Below, piece after piece: positions 13,718 through 21,389 of a stretch of DNA of 21,390 nucleotides. The stretch is from DASWHF01 sp036393295. GTDB lineage: Bacteria; Pseudomonadota; Gammaproteobacteria; Acidiferrobacterales; UBA6901. How positions within the stretch are numbered: position 1 is the stretch's first letter; each line of letters starts with the position of its first letter. The notes under the pieces are model-generated. The model was not told where the DNA came from and ran no database searches. It saw only the letters and a program-made list of their open reading frames with translations. The stretch is taken from the NCBI GenBank assembly GCA_036393295.1, contig DASWHF010000127.1, forward strand, positions 1 through 21,390, in the 5' to 3' direction. Position numbers and translations under genes: made by a program.

Positions 13718-15076
13718 TCAGGGCGCCGGCAGCCCGAGGATCGCGGTGGCGATGGAGAAATAGATCAGCACGCCCACGATGTCGGCGATCGAGGTGATGA
13801 GCGGCGCGCTGGCCGCCGCCGGATCGAGCTTCAGGCGGTTCAGCAGGAACGGCAGCATCATGCCGATGGTGCTGCCGACGATCACCACGCAAACCATCGA
13901 CAGGGCCACCGCGATGCCGACCCCGGCGCCGCCGCGGATCGCGCCGATACCCCAGATCACGAGCCCCATGGTCACGCCGAGCGCGAGCGACACGGCGAGT
14001 TCCTTGGCCAGCAGCCGCGCCCAGTCGTGCGCGTGGGCCTGGCCGGTGGCGATCGCCCGGACCATGAGCGTGGCGGCCTGGGCGCCGGCGTTGCCGCCGC
14101 TCGCGACGATCAGCGGCATGAAGAACACCAGCGTGATCACCGCCTCGATGGTGGCTTCGTAATAGGCGATGCCGACGCCGGTGAGCAGGTTGGCGAACAC
14201 CAGCATCACCAGCCACGGCACGCGCTTGCGGTAGAGCGTGAGCGGGCTTGCCTCGCGCACGCTGCCCTTGAAGGCACCGACCGTGCCCATCTTGTGGAAG
14301 TCCTCGGTCGCCTCCTGTTGGGCGACGTCCATCACGTCGTCGACCGTCACGATGCCGAGCAGCGCGCCGTCGGAATCGACCACCGGCACCGCATGCAGGT
14401 CGTAGTGCTGGATGACGCGCACCGCCGCCTCGCGGTCCTCGAAGGCCGGCAGGCTGACCGCCTGACGGGTCATGAGCCGCTGCACGCGGGCGCGCGGCGG
14501 AGCGAGGATGAAGCGGCGCAGCTCGATGGCATCGAGCAACCGGCCGCGCGCGTCGACCACGTAGATCACGTTGGCGGTCTCGCCGCGCTCGGCGCCGGCG
14601 CGGATCGCCTTGAGCGCCCGGGCGACGGTCCAGTCCGGCTGGACCGCGATGTAGTCGGGTGTCATCAGCCGCCCGACGCTCTCCGGCGGATAGCCGAGCA
14701 GCCCGCGCGCCTGGCGCAGCGCCGGCGGCGGCAGCAGCTTGAGCAGCCGCCGGGTGACCTCGGCCGGCAGTTCCTGGAGCAGGGCGGTGCGGTCGTCCGG
14801 GGGCAGGCGCGCGAGAATGTGGCGGGTCTCGTCGGCGGTCAGGTCCGTGAGCAGCGCGTCCTGCTGCTCGGGGTTCAGGTAGGAGAACACCTCGGCGGAA
14901 CGCTCGCGCGGCAGCAGGCGGAACAGCAGCATGCGCCGCTCGGGCGCCTGGCCGAGCATGCCGGCGGCGACGTCCTGCACCGGCAGTTGCGCGAGGCGCT
15001 CGCGCAGCCGCGTCCAGTCGCGCCCGTCCAGGAGCGCGTGGAGGTCAGCGCCGACCGATTCCGGCGTCGCGGACAT
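13718..15076 (-). CDS. mgtE: Magnesium transporter MgtE
   Basis: This 452-residue Mg2+-gated channel/transporter has three parts. The N-terminal helical superhelix (about 1-130) contains LFRLLPRERSAEVFSYL. The CBS pair (about 131-260) contains VIYVVDARGRLLDAI and HAVPVVDSDGALLGIVTVDD. Five transmembrane helices (about 285-452) include the pore motif IVASGGNAGAQAATLMVRA. The length is typical. The family closes when cytosolic Mg2+ binds the N and CBS domains. No Shine-Dalgarno precedes the ATG at 15076, but a promoter with a good -10 lies about 45 bases upstream. It is transcribed away from the rml operon. A soluble role is excluded by the helices. Confidence 0.96.
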   Translation of the reverse strand: MSATPESVGADLHALLDGRDWTRLRERLAQLPVQDVAAGMLGQAPERRMLLFRLLPRERSAEVFSYLNPEQQDALLTDLTADETRHILARLPPDDRTALLQELPAEVTRRLLKLLPPPALRQARGLLGYPPESVGRLMTPDYIAVQPDWTVARALKAIRAGAERGETANVIYVVDARGRLLDAIELRRFILAPPRARVQRLMTRQAVSLPAFEDREAAVRVIQHYDLHAVPVVDSDGALLGIVTVDDVMDVAQQEATEDFHKMGTVGAFKGSVREASPLTLYRKRVPWLVMLVFANLLTGVGIAYYEATIEAVITLVFFMPLIVASGGNAGAQAATLMVRAIATGQAHAHDWARLLAKELAVSLALGVTMGLVIWGIGAIRGGAGVGIAVALSMVCVVIVGSTIGMMLPFLLNRLKLDPAAASAPLITSIADIVGVLIYFSIATAILGLPAP

Positions 15077-15119
15077 GGGGGGCCGGCGTGTGAGCGGTGG
15101 AGGCGGTCATTGGCTGCGC

Positions 15120-15149
15120 ATTGTAGCGGCCGTCTGTCGCCGCGGCCAA
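15120..15149 (-). promoter_or_regulatory. Sigma-70-type promoter of mgtE
   Basis: On the minus strand TTGGCC (15144-15149) and TACAAT (15120-15125) are separated by 18 bases. Transcription would begin near 15113, giving a leader of about 37 bases. The -10 context CGCTACAATGCG also precedes tag. Confidence 0.55.
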
Positions 15150-15239
15150 GCGCGGCGGCGCGCGCCCGGGGCCGGGTGGGCCGGCCGCCGTGCGCCCCGC
15201 CGCGCGCCCGGGCGCGTGCCGCGGCGGGCCAGGATCATG

Positions 15240-15275
15240 TAGAATCCCGGCACGTCCTAAGGAATCGCGGGATTC
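15240..15275 (+). promoter_or_regulatory. rmlB leader: -10 candidate and hairpin around a possible ribosome-binding site
   Basis: TAGAAT (15240-15245) resembles a -10 hexamer. An inverted repeat GAATCCCG (15242-15249) / CGGGATTC (15268-15275) brackets TCCTAAGGAATC, which carries the only AAGGA near the gene. That purine run is about 17 bases from the ATG, too far for an ideal ribosome-binding site. The stem itself ends four bases before the ATG and would hide the closer GGGA. If transcription starts at the usual distance from the -10 candidate, the left arm would be mostly untranscribed, so promoter and RNA-hairpin readings compete. Confidence 0.35.
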
Positions 15276-15279
15276 GACG

Positions 15280-16371
15280 ATGCAGACATGGCTGGTCACC
15301 GGCGGCGCCGGGTTCATCGGCGCCAATTTCGTGCTCGCGGCGCGCGCCGGCCGGTATGCGCGGATCGTCAATCTCGACAAGCTCGCCTATGCCGGCCACC
15401 GCGAGAGCCTGGAGCCGGTCGCCACCGACCCGGACCACGTGTTCGTGCAGGGCGACATCGGCGACGCCGGGCTGGTGGCGCGCCTGCTCATGGACCATCG
15501 GCCCGACGCGGTGCTGAATTTCGCCGCGGAGTCGCATGTCGACCGGTCGATCCTGGGGCCGGCGGCCTTTATCGAGACCAACGTGGTCGGCACGCACACG
15601 CTGCTCGCCGAGGCGCTGACCTACTGGCGGGGCCTGGCCGGGGCGGAGCACGAGCGCTTCCGCTTTCTGCACGTCTCGACCGACGAGGTCTACGGCAGCC
15701 TGGCGCCGCAGGCGCCGGCCTTCACCGAGGAGCATCCCTACCAGCCGAACTCACCCTACGCCGCCAGCAAGGCCGGGGCCGATCATCTGGTGCGGGCCTA
15801 TCATCATACCTACGGGCTGCCGACGCTGACCACGAACTGCTCGAACAACTACGGTCCCTATCAGCACCCGGAGAAGCTCATCCCGCTCATGATCCACAAT
15901 GCGCTCGCCGGCCACCCGCTGCCGGTCTACGGAGACGGCCTGCAGGTGCGCGACTGGCTGTACGTCACCGACCATTGCGACGCGCTGCGCACCGTGCTGG
16001 CGCGCGGCCGGCCGGGCGAGACTTATAATATCGGCGGCGATTCGGAGCGCGCGAACCTCGACATCGTGCAACTGCTGTGCGCGGAGCTCGACGCGCTGCA
16101 TCCGGAGAGTGCGCCGCATGCGCGGCTCATCCAGCATGTCGCGGATCGCCCCGGGCACGACCGGCGCTACGCCATCAACGCCACCAAGATCAAGCGCGAG
16201 CTCGGCTGGGCGCCGCGCACCCGCTTCACGGAGGGGCTCAAGCGGACCGTCGAGTGGTATCTCGCGCACACCGGCTGGGTGCGCGCCGTGAGCAATCCGG
16301 ATCATGCCGGTTGGATCGAGAGGAATTACGCGCAGCGCAGCGGCGCGCCGCCGGGAGGAAACGGGCCATGA
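15280..16371 (+). CDS. rmlB: dTDP-glucose 4,6-dehydratase
   Basis: This 363-residue extended short-chain dehydrogenase takes dTDP-glucose to dTDP-4-keto-6-deoxyglucose, the second step to dTDP-L-rhamnose. Motifs are the NAD-binding TGGAGFIG (7-14), NFAAESHVDRS, the active-site STDEVYG (133-139: Thr134, Asp135, Glu136) and Tyr160-x3-Lys164 in YAASK. Also present are NNYGPYQHPEKLIP and the substrate region near ADRPGHDRRYAI. The length is typical. It is the first gene of rmlBACD. Its stop overlaps the rmlA start (ATGA). The first ATG that gives the standard N-terminus (MQTWLVTGG) was chosen. Confidence 0.97.
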   Translation: MQTWLVTGGAGFIGANFVLAARAGRYARIVNLDKLAYAGHRESLEPVATDPDHVFVQGDIGDAGLVARLLMDHRPDAVLNFAAESHVDRSILGPAAFIETNVVGTHTLLAEALTYWRGLAGAEHERFRFLHVSTDEVYGSLAPQAPAFTEEHPYQPNSPYAASKAGADHLVRAYHHTYGLPTLTTNCSNNYGPYQHPEKLIPLMIHNALAGHPLPVYGDGLQVRDWLYVTDHCDALRTVLARGRPGETYNIGGDSERANLDIVQLLCAELDALHPESAPHARLIQHVADRPGHDRRYAINATKIKRELGWAPRTRFTEGLKRTVEWYLAHTGWVRAVSNPDHAGWIERNYAQRSGAPPGGNGP

Positions 16372-17246
16372 AGGGGATACTGCTGGCCGGCGGCGCCGGC
16401 ACCCGGCTCGCGCCGCTCACCCGCGTGGTGTGCAAGCAGCTGCTGCCGGTCTACAACAAGCCGATGGTGTACTACCCGCTGTCGACGCTGATGCTGGCGG
16501 GGATCCGCGAGATCCTGATCATCTCCACGCCGCAGGACCTGCCGCGCTTCCGCGACCTGTTCGGCACCGGCGCGCAGCTCGGCCTGTCGCTCGAATACCT
16601 GGAGCAGCCGCGGCCCGAGGGCATCGCCCAGGCGTTCGTGCTGGGCCGGCGCTTCGTCGGCAACCAGCCGGTCGCGCTGATCCTCGGCGACAACATATTC
16701 TACGGTCACGGCCTGATCGATCAGCTGCGCGCCGCCGCGCAGCGCGACCGCGGCGCGACGGTCTTCGCCTACCGGGTCCGGGACCCGCAGCGCTACGGCG
16801 TGGTCGAGTTCGACAAGCACGGGCGCGCGGTGTCGGTCGAGGAGAAGCCGAAGCAGCCGCGCTCGAGTTACGCGGTCACCGGACTGTATTTCTACGACTC
16901 GCAGGTGTGCGACATCGCCGCGGGTCTCTCTCCCTCGGCGCGCGGCGAGCTCGAGATCACCGACGTGAACCGGCATTATCTCGACGCCGGCAGCCTGCAC
17001 GTCGAGCAACTCGGCCGCGGCACCGCCTGGCTCGACACCGGCACGCACGAGGCCCTGCAGCTCGCCGCCAACTACATCCAGGCGATCGAGAACCGCCAGG
17101 GGCTCAAGGTCGCCTGCATTGAGGAGGTCGCCTTTCAGATGGGCTACATCGACGCCGAGCAGCTGCTGCGCCTGGCGGCGACTGGCGATGCCGAGTACGG
17201 CGCCTACCTGCGCGAGCTGGTGGCGGCCGGGCGGGAGGCGCGATGA
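16368..17246 (+). CDS. rmlA: Glucose-1-phosphate thymidylyltransferase
   Basis: This 292-residue nucleotidyltransferase joins glucose-1-phosphate and dTTP to dTDP-glucose, the committed and normally rhamnose-feedback-inhibited step. Motifs are the nucleotide loop LAGGAGTRLAPLT (6-18), KQLLPVYNKPMVYYPL (23-38), LGDNIFYG with the metal-binding Asp, EKPKQPRSSYAVTGLYFYD and WLDTGTHEAL. Full family length (about 290). Starts within the rmlB stop codon with a GGGAGG ribosome-binding site ten bases upstream. Its own stop overlaps rmlC by four bases. Tight coupling suggests balanced synthesis of the pathway enzymes. Confidence 0.97.
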   Translation: MKGILLAGGAGTRLAPLTRVVCKQLLPVYNKPMVYYPLSTLMLAGIREILIISTPQDLPRFRDLFGTGAQLGLSLEYLEQPRPEGIAQAFVLGRRFVGNQPVALILGDNIFYGHGLIDQLRAAAQRDRGATVFAYRVRDPQRYGVVEFDKHGRAVSVEEKPKQPRSSYAVTGLYFYDSQVCDIAAGLSPSARGELEITDVNRHYLDAGSLHVEQLGRGTAWLDTGTHEALQLAANYIQAIENRQGLKVACIEEVAFQMGYIDAEQLLRLAATGDAEYGAYLRELVAAGREAR

Positions 17247-17788
17247 GCCTGATCGTCGAGGACCTGCCGCTCACCGGCCTGAAGCTCATCAAGCCACAGG
17301 TGTTCAGCGACGCGCGCGGCTATTTCCTCGAGATCCACCAGACGCACAAGCTCAAGGACGCCGGCTTCAGCGAGGCCTTCGTGCAGGACAATCTCTCCTG
17401 GTCGCGGCGCGGCGTGCTGCGCGGGCTGCACTATCAGTTCCCGAACTGGCAGGGCAAGCTGGTGACCTGCCTGCAGGGTGAGATCTTCGACGTGGCCGTG
17501 GACGTGCGCCGCGACTCGCCGAGCTTTGGCCGCTGGCACGGGCTGCGCTTGAGCGAGGCGAACCACCATCAGCTCTACGTGCCCGAGGGTTTCGCGCACG
17601 GCTTCTGCGTGCTGAGCCAGACCGCCCAGGTGCTCTACAAGGTGACCGGCTTCTACCGGCCCGAGCAGGAGCACACCATATTATGGAATGACCCGGCGCT
17701 GGCCATCGCCTGGCCGGTGACCGAGCCGCTGCTCTCGGCCAAGGATGCGCAGGGCAAGCCCTTCCGCGAGGCCGTCATCCCGGGATGA
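17243..17788 (+). CDS. rmlC: dTDP-4-dehydrorhamnose 3,5-epimerase
   Basis: This 181-residue cupin epimerises C3 and C5 of the 4-keto-6-deoxy sugar. The catalytic His63 lies in VLRGLHYQ, followed by Lys72 in WQGKLVTC. Tyr132 is in LYKVTGFYRPEQEH, and LLSAKD supplies the aspartate (Asp168) usually paired with His63. The substrate-binding DARGYFLE near residues 23-30 is intact. It is linked by ATGA overlaps on both sides, to rmlA upstream and rmlD downstream. Normal length for the family, with no insertions. Confidence 0.97.
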   Translation: MSLIVEDLPLTGLKLIKPQVFSDARGYFLEIHQTHKLKDAGFSEAFVQDNLSWSRRGVLRGLHYQFPNWQGKLVTCLQGEIFDVAVDVRRDSPSFGRWHGLRLSEANHHQLYVPEGFAHGFCVLSQTAQVLYKVTGFYRPEQEHTILWNDPALAIAWPVTEPLLSAKDAQGKPFREAVIPG

Positions 17789-18663
17789 GGATCCTGCTCC
17801 TGGGCAGCGGCGGCCAGCTCGGCGCGAGGCTCGCCGAGCTGCTGCCGGCGCTGGGCGCCGTGACGGCGCTCGATCGTCCGCAGCTCGACTTCAATCGCCC
17901 CGAGTCGCTGCCCGCACTCCTGGATGCGGTGCGCAGCGATATCATCGTCAATGCCGCCGCCTACACCGCCGTGGATCGCGCCGAGTCCGAGCCTGAGCTC
18001 GCGCGGCGCCTCAACGCCGAGGCGCCCGCCGTGCTGGCCGAGTCCGCGCGTCGCCACGGCAGCCTGCTGGTGCAGTATTCGACGGATTACGTCTTCGACG
18101 GCACGGCGCGCGCGCCGTATGACGAGCAGGTGCCGACCGCGCCGCTCGGCGTCTACGGCGCGACCAAGCTCGCGGGCGAACAGGCGATCCGCGCCTCCGG
18201 CGCCGCGCACCTCATCCTGCGCACCGCCTGGTTGTATTCCAATCGCGGCCACAACTTCTTCAAGACCATGCTCAAGCTGGCCGCGGAGCGCGACCGGCTG
18301 CGGGTGGTGGACGACCAGATCGGCAGCCCGACCTATGCCGACCTGGTCGCCGCCGCCACGGTCGACATGCTCCGGCAGTTGTTTCAAACCGGCGGTCTCG
18401 ACGCCACGCGCACCGGCACCTATCACGTCGCCTGCGCCGGCCGGGCGAGCTGGTGCGGCTTCGCGCGGCGCATCGTCGCGCGCGCGGCCTTGAGCGACCG
18501 CGTGCAGGTCGAGGCCATCACGACCGCCGAGTACCCGACGCCGGCGCGCCGCCCGGCGTGGTCGGTGCTGGACTGCGGCAAGCTGGCGCGCGACTTCGGC
18601 ATCCGCCTGCCGGACTGGGAACAGGGGCTCGAACAATGTTTCGCGGACCGCGCGCATGAGTGA
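17785..18663 (+). CDS. rmlD: dTDP-4-dehydrorhamnose reductase
   Basis: This 292-residue NAD(P)H-dependent reductase performs the last step to dTDP-L-rhamnose, the donor for lipopolysaccharide or other rhamnosylated glycans. Motifs are the Rossmann loop LLGSGGQLG (5-13), NAAAYTAVDRAE (56-67), STDYVFDG (99-106) and Tyr124-x3-Lys128 in YGATK. RTAWLYSNRGHNFFKTM is typical of the family. It starts inside the rmlC stop and ends by overlapping the helicase gene by eight bases. No glycosyltransferase or O-antigen gene is seen in the window, so the sugar acceptor is unknown. Confidence 0.97.
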   Translation: MRILLLGSGGQLGARLAELLPALGAVTALDRPQLDFNRPESLPALLDAVRSDIIVNAAAYTAVDRAESEPELARRLNAEAPAVLAESARRHGSLLVQYSTDYVFDGTARAPYDEQVPTAPLGVYGATKLAGEQAIRASGAAHLILRTAWLYSNRGHNFFKTMLKLAAERDRLRVVDDQIGSPTYADLVAAATVDMLRQLFQTGGLDATRTGTYHVACAGRASWCGFARRIVARAALSDRVQVEAITTAEYPTPARRPAWSVLDCGKLARDFGIRLPDWEQGLEQCFADRAHE

Positions 18664-20581
18664 CAGCGCCGAGGCCCTGGCCGCCGGCGGGCTGCTGGCG
18701 CGCCACATCGACGGCTTCACCCCGCGCGTCGCGCAGCAGGAGATGGCCGCCCAGATCGAGGCGGCGATCGCCCATCACGGCGTGTTCATCGCCGAATCCG
18801 GCACCGGCACCGGCAAGACCTTCGCCTACCTGGTGCCGGCGCTGTTGTCCGGGGGCAAGGTGTTGATCTCGACCGGCACCAAGAATCTCCAGGACCAGCT
18901 CTACAACCGCGATCTGCCGCGGGTGCGCGACGCGCTCACGGTCCCGGTGCAGGCCGCGCTGCTCAAGGGTCGCGCGAATTACCTGTGCCTGGAGCGGCTC
19001 GAGCGCGCCGAGATCGAGGCGCGCTTCGCGAAGCCGGTGGCGGCGCGCGAGCTCGCGCGGGTGCGCGACTGGGCGGCGCGCACCCGGAGCGGGGACACCG
19101 CCGAGCTCCCGGACCTGCCCGAGGACTCGGCGCTCTGGCCGCAGCTCACCTCGACCGCCGACAACTGCCTGGGCAGCGGCTGCCGCCACTACGATGCCTG
19201 CTTCGTCAACCAGGCGCGGCGCGCGGCGCTGGCCGCGGACGTGGTGGTGGTGAACCATCATCTGTTCTTCGCCGACCTGGCGTTGAAGGAGGAGGGCTTC
19301 GGCCAGCTGCTGCCCGGCGTCGCGGCGGTGATCTTCGACGAGGCCCACCAGTTGCCCGAGATCGCATCGAATTTCTTCGGCGCGAGCGTGAGCAGCCATC
19401 AGCTTCTCGGGTTGATGCGCGACGTCGAGGCCGCCGAGCTCAAGGAGAAGAGCGCCGTGGCGGGCCTGCTCGACGCGGCGCGCGCGCTCGACAAGGCGAC
19501 CGCCGACCTGCGCCTGGCCTTTGGCGTCGAGCCGCGGCGCGCGCCCTGGTCGGCGACCGAGACGCTCAAGGCCCTGCCGGCGGCGCTCGCCGGGCTCAAG
19601 GCGCGCCTCGCCGCGCTCGACCGGCAACTGGCCGAGGCGGCCAAGACCGGCACGGCGCTCGCCAATTGCGCGCGCCGTGCCGGCGAGCTGCTCGACCGGC
19701 TGATGCTGGTCAGCGAGAACCCGCCGCCCGACTATGTCGCCTGGTTCGAGACCGGCGCGCGCAGCTTCGTGCTGCGCCTGACGCCGATGGACGTCGCCGG
19801 GCCGTTCCGCCAGGTCGTCGACGCCGGCGACAAGGCCTGGGTGTTCACCTCGGCGACGCTTGCGGTCGACGGGCGCTTCGATCACTTTCAGTCGCAGCTC
19901 GGGTTGGATCACGCCGACACGGGCCTGTGGGGCAGCCCGTTCGATTTCGCGCGCCAGACCCTGCTGTACCTGCCGCCCGGGCTGCCGGAGCCGTCGGCGC
20001 GGGACTATACCGAGTGCGTGCTCGAGGTCGCGGTGCCGCTGCTGGCGGCCAGCCGCGGGCGGGCGTTTCTGCTGTTCACCAGCCACCGGGCGTTGCGCAT
20101 CGCCGCCGAGACCCTGCCCGGGCGGATCGACTACCCCTTGCTGGTGCAGGCCAGCGCGCCGCGCGCGGCGTTGCTGGAGCGCTTCCGGGCCGCCGGCAAT
20201 GCCGTGCTGCTCGGCACCAGCAGTTTCTGGGAGGGGGTGGACGTGCGCGGCGAGGCGCTGTCGCTGGTGATCATCGACAAGCTGCCGTTCGGATCGCCCG
20301 ACGATCCGGTCCTGCAGGCGCGCAGCGCCGCGCTCGAGCAGCTCGGGCGCAGCCCGTTCAAGGAATACCAGCTGCCGGCGGCGGTGATCGCCCTCAAACA
20401 GGGCGCCGGCCGCCTGATCCGCGACGTCGACGACCGCGGCGTGCTGGTGCTGTGCGACCCGCGCCTGCTCAACAAGGGCTACGGCAAGCTGTTCCTGCAA
20501 AGCCTGCCGCCGATGCCGCGCACCCGCGAGGGCGCCGACGTGGAGCGGTTCTTCGCCGTCGAGGCGGCGGTCGACGCCTAG
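18656..20581 (+). CDS. yoaA: YoaA/DinG-family ATP-dependent DNA helicase (Fe-S, XPD-like)
   Basis: This 641-residue superfamily 2 helicase has Walker A ESGTGTGKT (47-55), the DEAH box FDEAHQ (218-221) and four cysteines positioned for a 4Fe-4S cluster (Cys111, Cys171, Cys176, Cys182). It also has motif V/VI elements GTSSFWEGVDVRG and KQGAGRLIRD. Length and the short N-terminus fit YoaA (about 636 residues) better than DinG (about 716). YoaA acts in replication-fork repair with the polymerase III chi subunit. Its ATG overlaps the last eight bases of rmlD, so it is probably co-transcribed with the rhamnose genes. That pairing has no obvious functional logic. Confidence 0.9.
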   Translation: MSDSAEALAAGGLLARHIDGFTPRVAQQEMAAQIEAAIAHHGVFIAESGTGTGKTFAYLVPALLSGGKVLISTGTKNLQDQLYNRDLPRVRDALTVPVQAALLKGRANYLCLERLERAEIEARFAKPVAARELARVRDWAARTRSGDTAELPDLPEDSALWPQLTSTADNCLGSGCRHYDACFVNQARRAALAADVVVVNHHLFFADLALKEEGFGQLLPGVAAVIFDEAHQLPEIASNFFGASVSSHQLLGLMRDVEAAELKEKSAVAGLLDAARALDKATADLRLAFGVEPRRAPWSATETLKALPAALAGLKARLAALDRQLAEAAKTGTALANCARRAGELLDRLMLVSENPPPDYVAWFETGARSFVLRLTPMDVAGPFRQVVDAGDKAWVFTSATLAVDGRFDHFQSQLGLDHADTGLWGSPFDFARQTLLYLPPGLPEPSARDYTECVLEVAVPLLAASRGRAFLLFTSHRALRIAAETLPGRIDYPLLVQASAPRAALLERFRAAGNAVLLGTSSFWEGVDVRGEALSLVIIDKLPFGSPDDPVLQARSAALEQLGRSPFKEYQLPAAVIALKQGAGRLIRDVDDRGVLVLCDPRLLNKGYGKLFLQSLPPMPRTREGADVERFFAVEAAVDA

Positions 20582-20655
20582 CCAGGGCTGGGCCCTGGTC
20601 TACACTGTTGATCACCGAAAGACGCTACAGGGGGCGTCGCCTCTGGCGTATTTTT
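20582..20655 (+). terminator. Two candidate 3' stems after the helicase gene
   Basis: CCAGGG-N5-CCCTGG (20582-20598) follows the stop codon directly. Further on, a small CGCC-TCT-GGCG stem (20638-20648) is followed by TATTTTT (20649-20655), the better terminator candidate by its T run though with only four base pairs. A third stem (GACGC/GCGTC, 20621-20638) competes with it. The remaining bases up to 20700 hold the leader of the next gene. Confidence 0.35.
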
Positions 20656-20707
20656 CAGGCATCATTCGCAACGACTTTTGCCACTTTCAATAAAGGAGGA
20701 TCGACCA

Positions 20708-21253
20708 ATGGCGACCAAGAAGAAATCCAGGAGTAAGTCCAAGAAGTCCAAGAAGGTCAAAAAGACCAAGAAGAAGTCCCCGGCCCGCAAGAAGGTCGCG
20801 ACCAGGGCGAAAAAGGCCAAGACCAGGAAGCCGAAGGCCAGGGTCAAAACCAAAGCGAAAGCAAAACCCAAAGCCAAGGCCAAAACCAAAGCCAAAACGA
20901 AGGCCAAGCCCAAGGCCAAAGCCAAGCCCAAGGCCAAAGCCGGGAAGCGCCGCGCCCCGGCCGCGCCGCCGAAGCCGGCCGCCCCGGTCGCGCCGCCCGG
21001 CATGGAGCGCATCGGCGTCGTCACGCATTACTTTTCGCACCTGTCGGTCGCCATTGTTCTACTCGAAACCGGTGTTCTTCGGGTAGGCGACATGGTGCAC
21101 ATCAAGGGCCACACCAGCGACTTCAGCCAGCGCGTCGATTCCATGGAAGTCGAACATGTGCACGTGAGCGAGGTACGCCCGGGACAGTCCTTCGGGCTGC
21201 GCGTGCGGGAGCACGCGCGCGAGAACGACGTGGTGTACAAGGCCAAATCGTAA
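20708..21253 (+). CDS. Histone H1/AlgP-like lysine-rich tail fused to an EF-Tu domain 2-like beta-barrel
   Basis: This 181-residue protein has two halves. Residues 1-82 are almost only Lys, Ala, Arg, Ser, Thr and Pro, with KAK-P/T-type repeats at 47-78. They are followed by a Pro/Ala hinge (83-98). Residues 99-180 (MERIGVVTHYFSHLSVAIVL, then LRVGDMVHIKGHTSDF, DSMEVEHVHVSEVRPGQ and VREHARENDVVYKA) look like the small stand-alone translation-factor-like barrel related to EF-Tu domain 2. The tail should bind DNA or RNA as bacterial H1-like proteins and AlgP do. The barrel class usually contacts RNA or proteins. I chose ATG 20708 because AAGGAGGA lies eight bases upstream. A TTG start at 20678 is unsupported. 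A monocistronic unit. The combined function is not known to me. Confidence 0.8.
   Translation: MATKKKSRSKSKKSKKVKKTKKKSPARKKVATRAKKAKTRKPKARVKTKAKAKPKAKAKTKAKTKAKPKAKAKPKAKAGKRRAPAAPPKPAAPVAPPGMERIGVVTHYFSHLSVAIVLLETGVLRVGDMVHIKGHTSDFSQRVDSMEVEHVHVSEVRPGQSFGLRVREHARENDVVYKAKS
20906..20941 (+). repeat. Exact 18-bp tandem duplication inside the lysine-rich tail
   Basis: AAGCCCAAGGCCAAAGCC is repeated twice without a gap, within a longer degenerate AAGGCC/AAAGCC array from about 20850. It encodes K-P-K-A-K-A twice. Expansion or contraction in whole codons would change tail length without breaking the frame. Confidence 0.8.
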
Positions 21254-21265
21254 GGCGGGAAACGG

Positions 21266-21315
21266 CGGTCAGGTCTTGCGCGGGTACGCGGTGCTGCAGT
21301 TCAGGACCTGACCGT
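21266..21315. repeat. Long inverted repeat downstream of the histone-like gene
   Basis: CGGTCAGGTC (21266-21275) and GACCTGACCG (21306-21315) are perfect complements separated by 30 bases. Further pairing (AAC with GTT) lies outside a small bulge. It begins 12 bases after the stop codon. No T run follows, so it may be a repeat element or a protein-bound or RNA structure rather than a terminator. The stretch from 21254 to the window end holds no gene I can support. Confidence 0.55.
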
Positions 21316-21368
21316 TCCCCGCGGCCACGATTGCTGATCCGACCGGCAGATATTGCGTATTGTTTTCT

Positions 21369-21389
21369 CCCTCTCCCTCCGGGAGAGGG
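21369..21389. repeat. REP-like palindrome at the window edge
   Basis: CCCTCTCCC-TCC-GGGAGAGGG is a perfect 9-bp stem with a 3-base loop. Palindromes of this composition are common dispersed intergenic elements in GC-rich proteobacteria. It may continue beyond the window. Confidence 0.5.

Noticed and set aside
18518..20500. 660-codon open frame antisense to the helicase
   Set aside because: Same GC-bias artefact. It is rich in Arg, Ala, Gly and Gln with no domain, and the sense strand has all helicase motifs.
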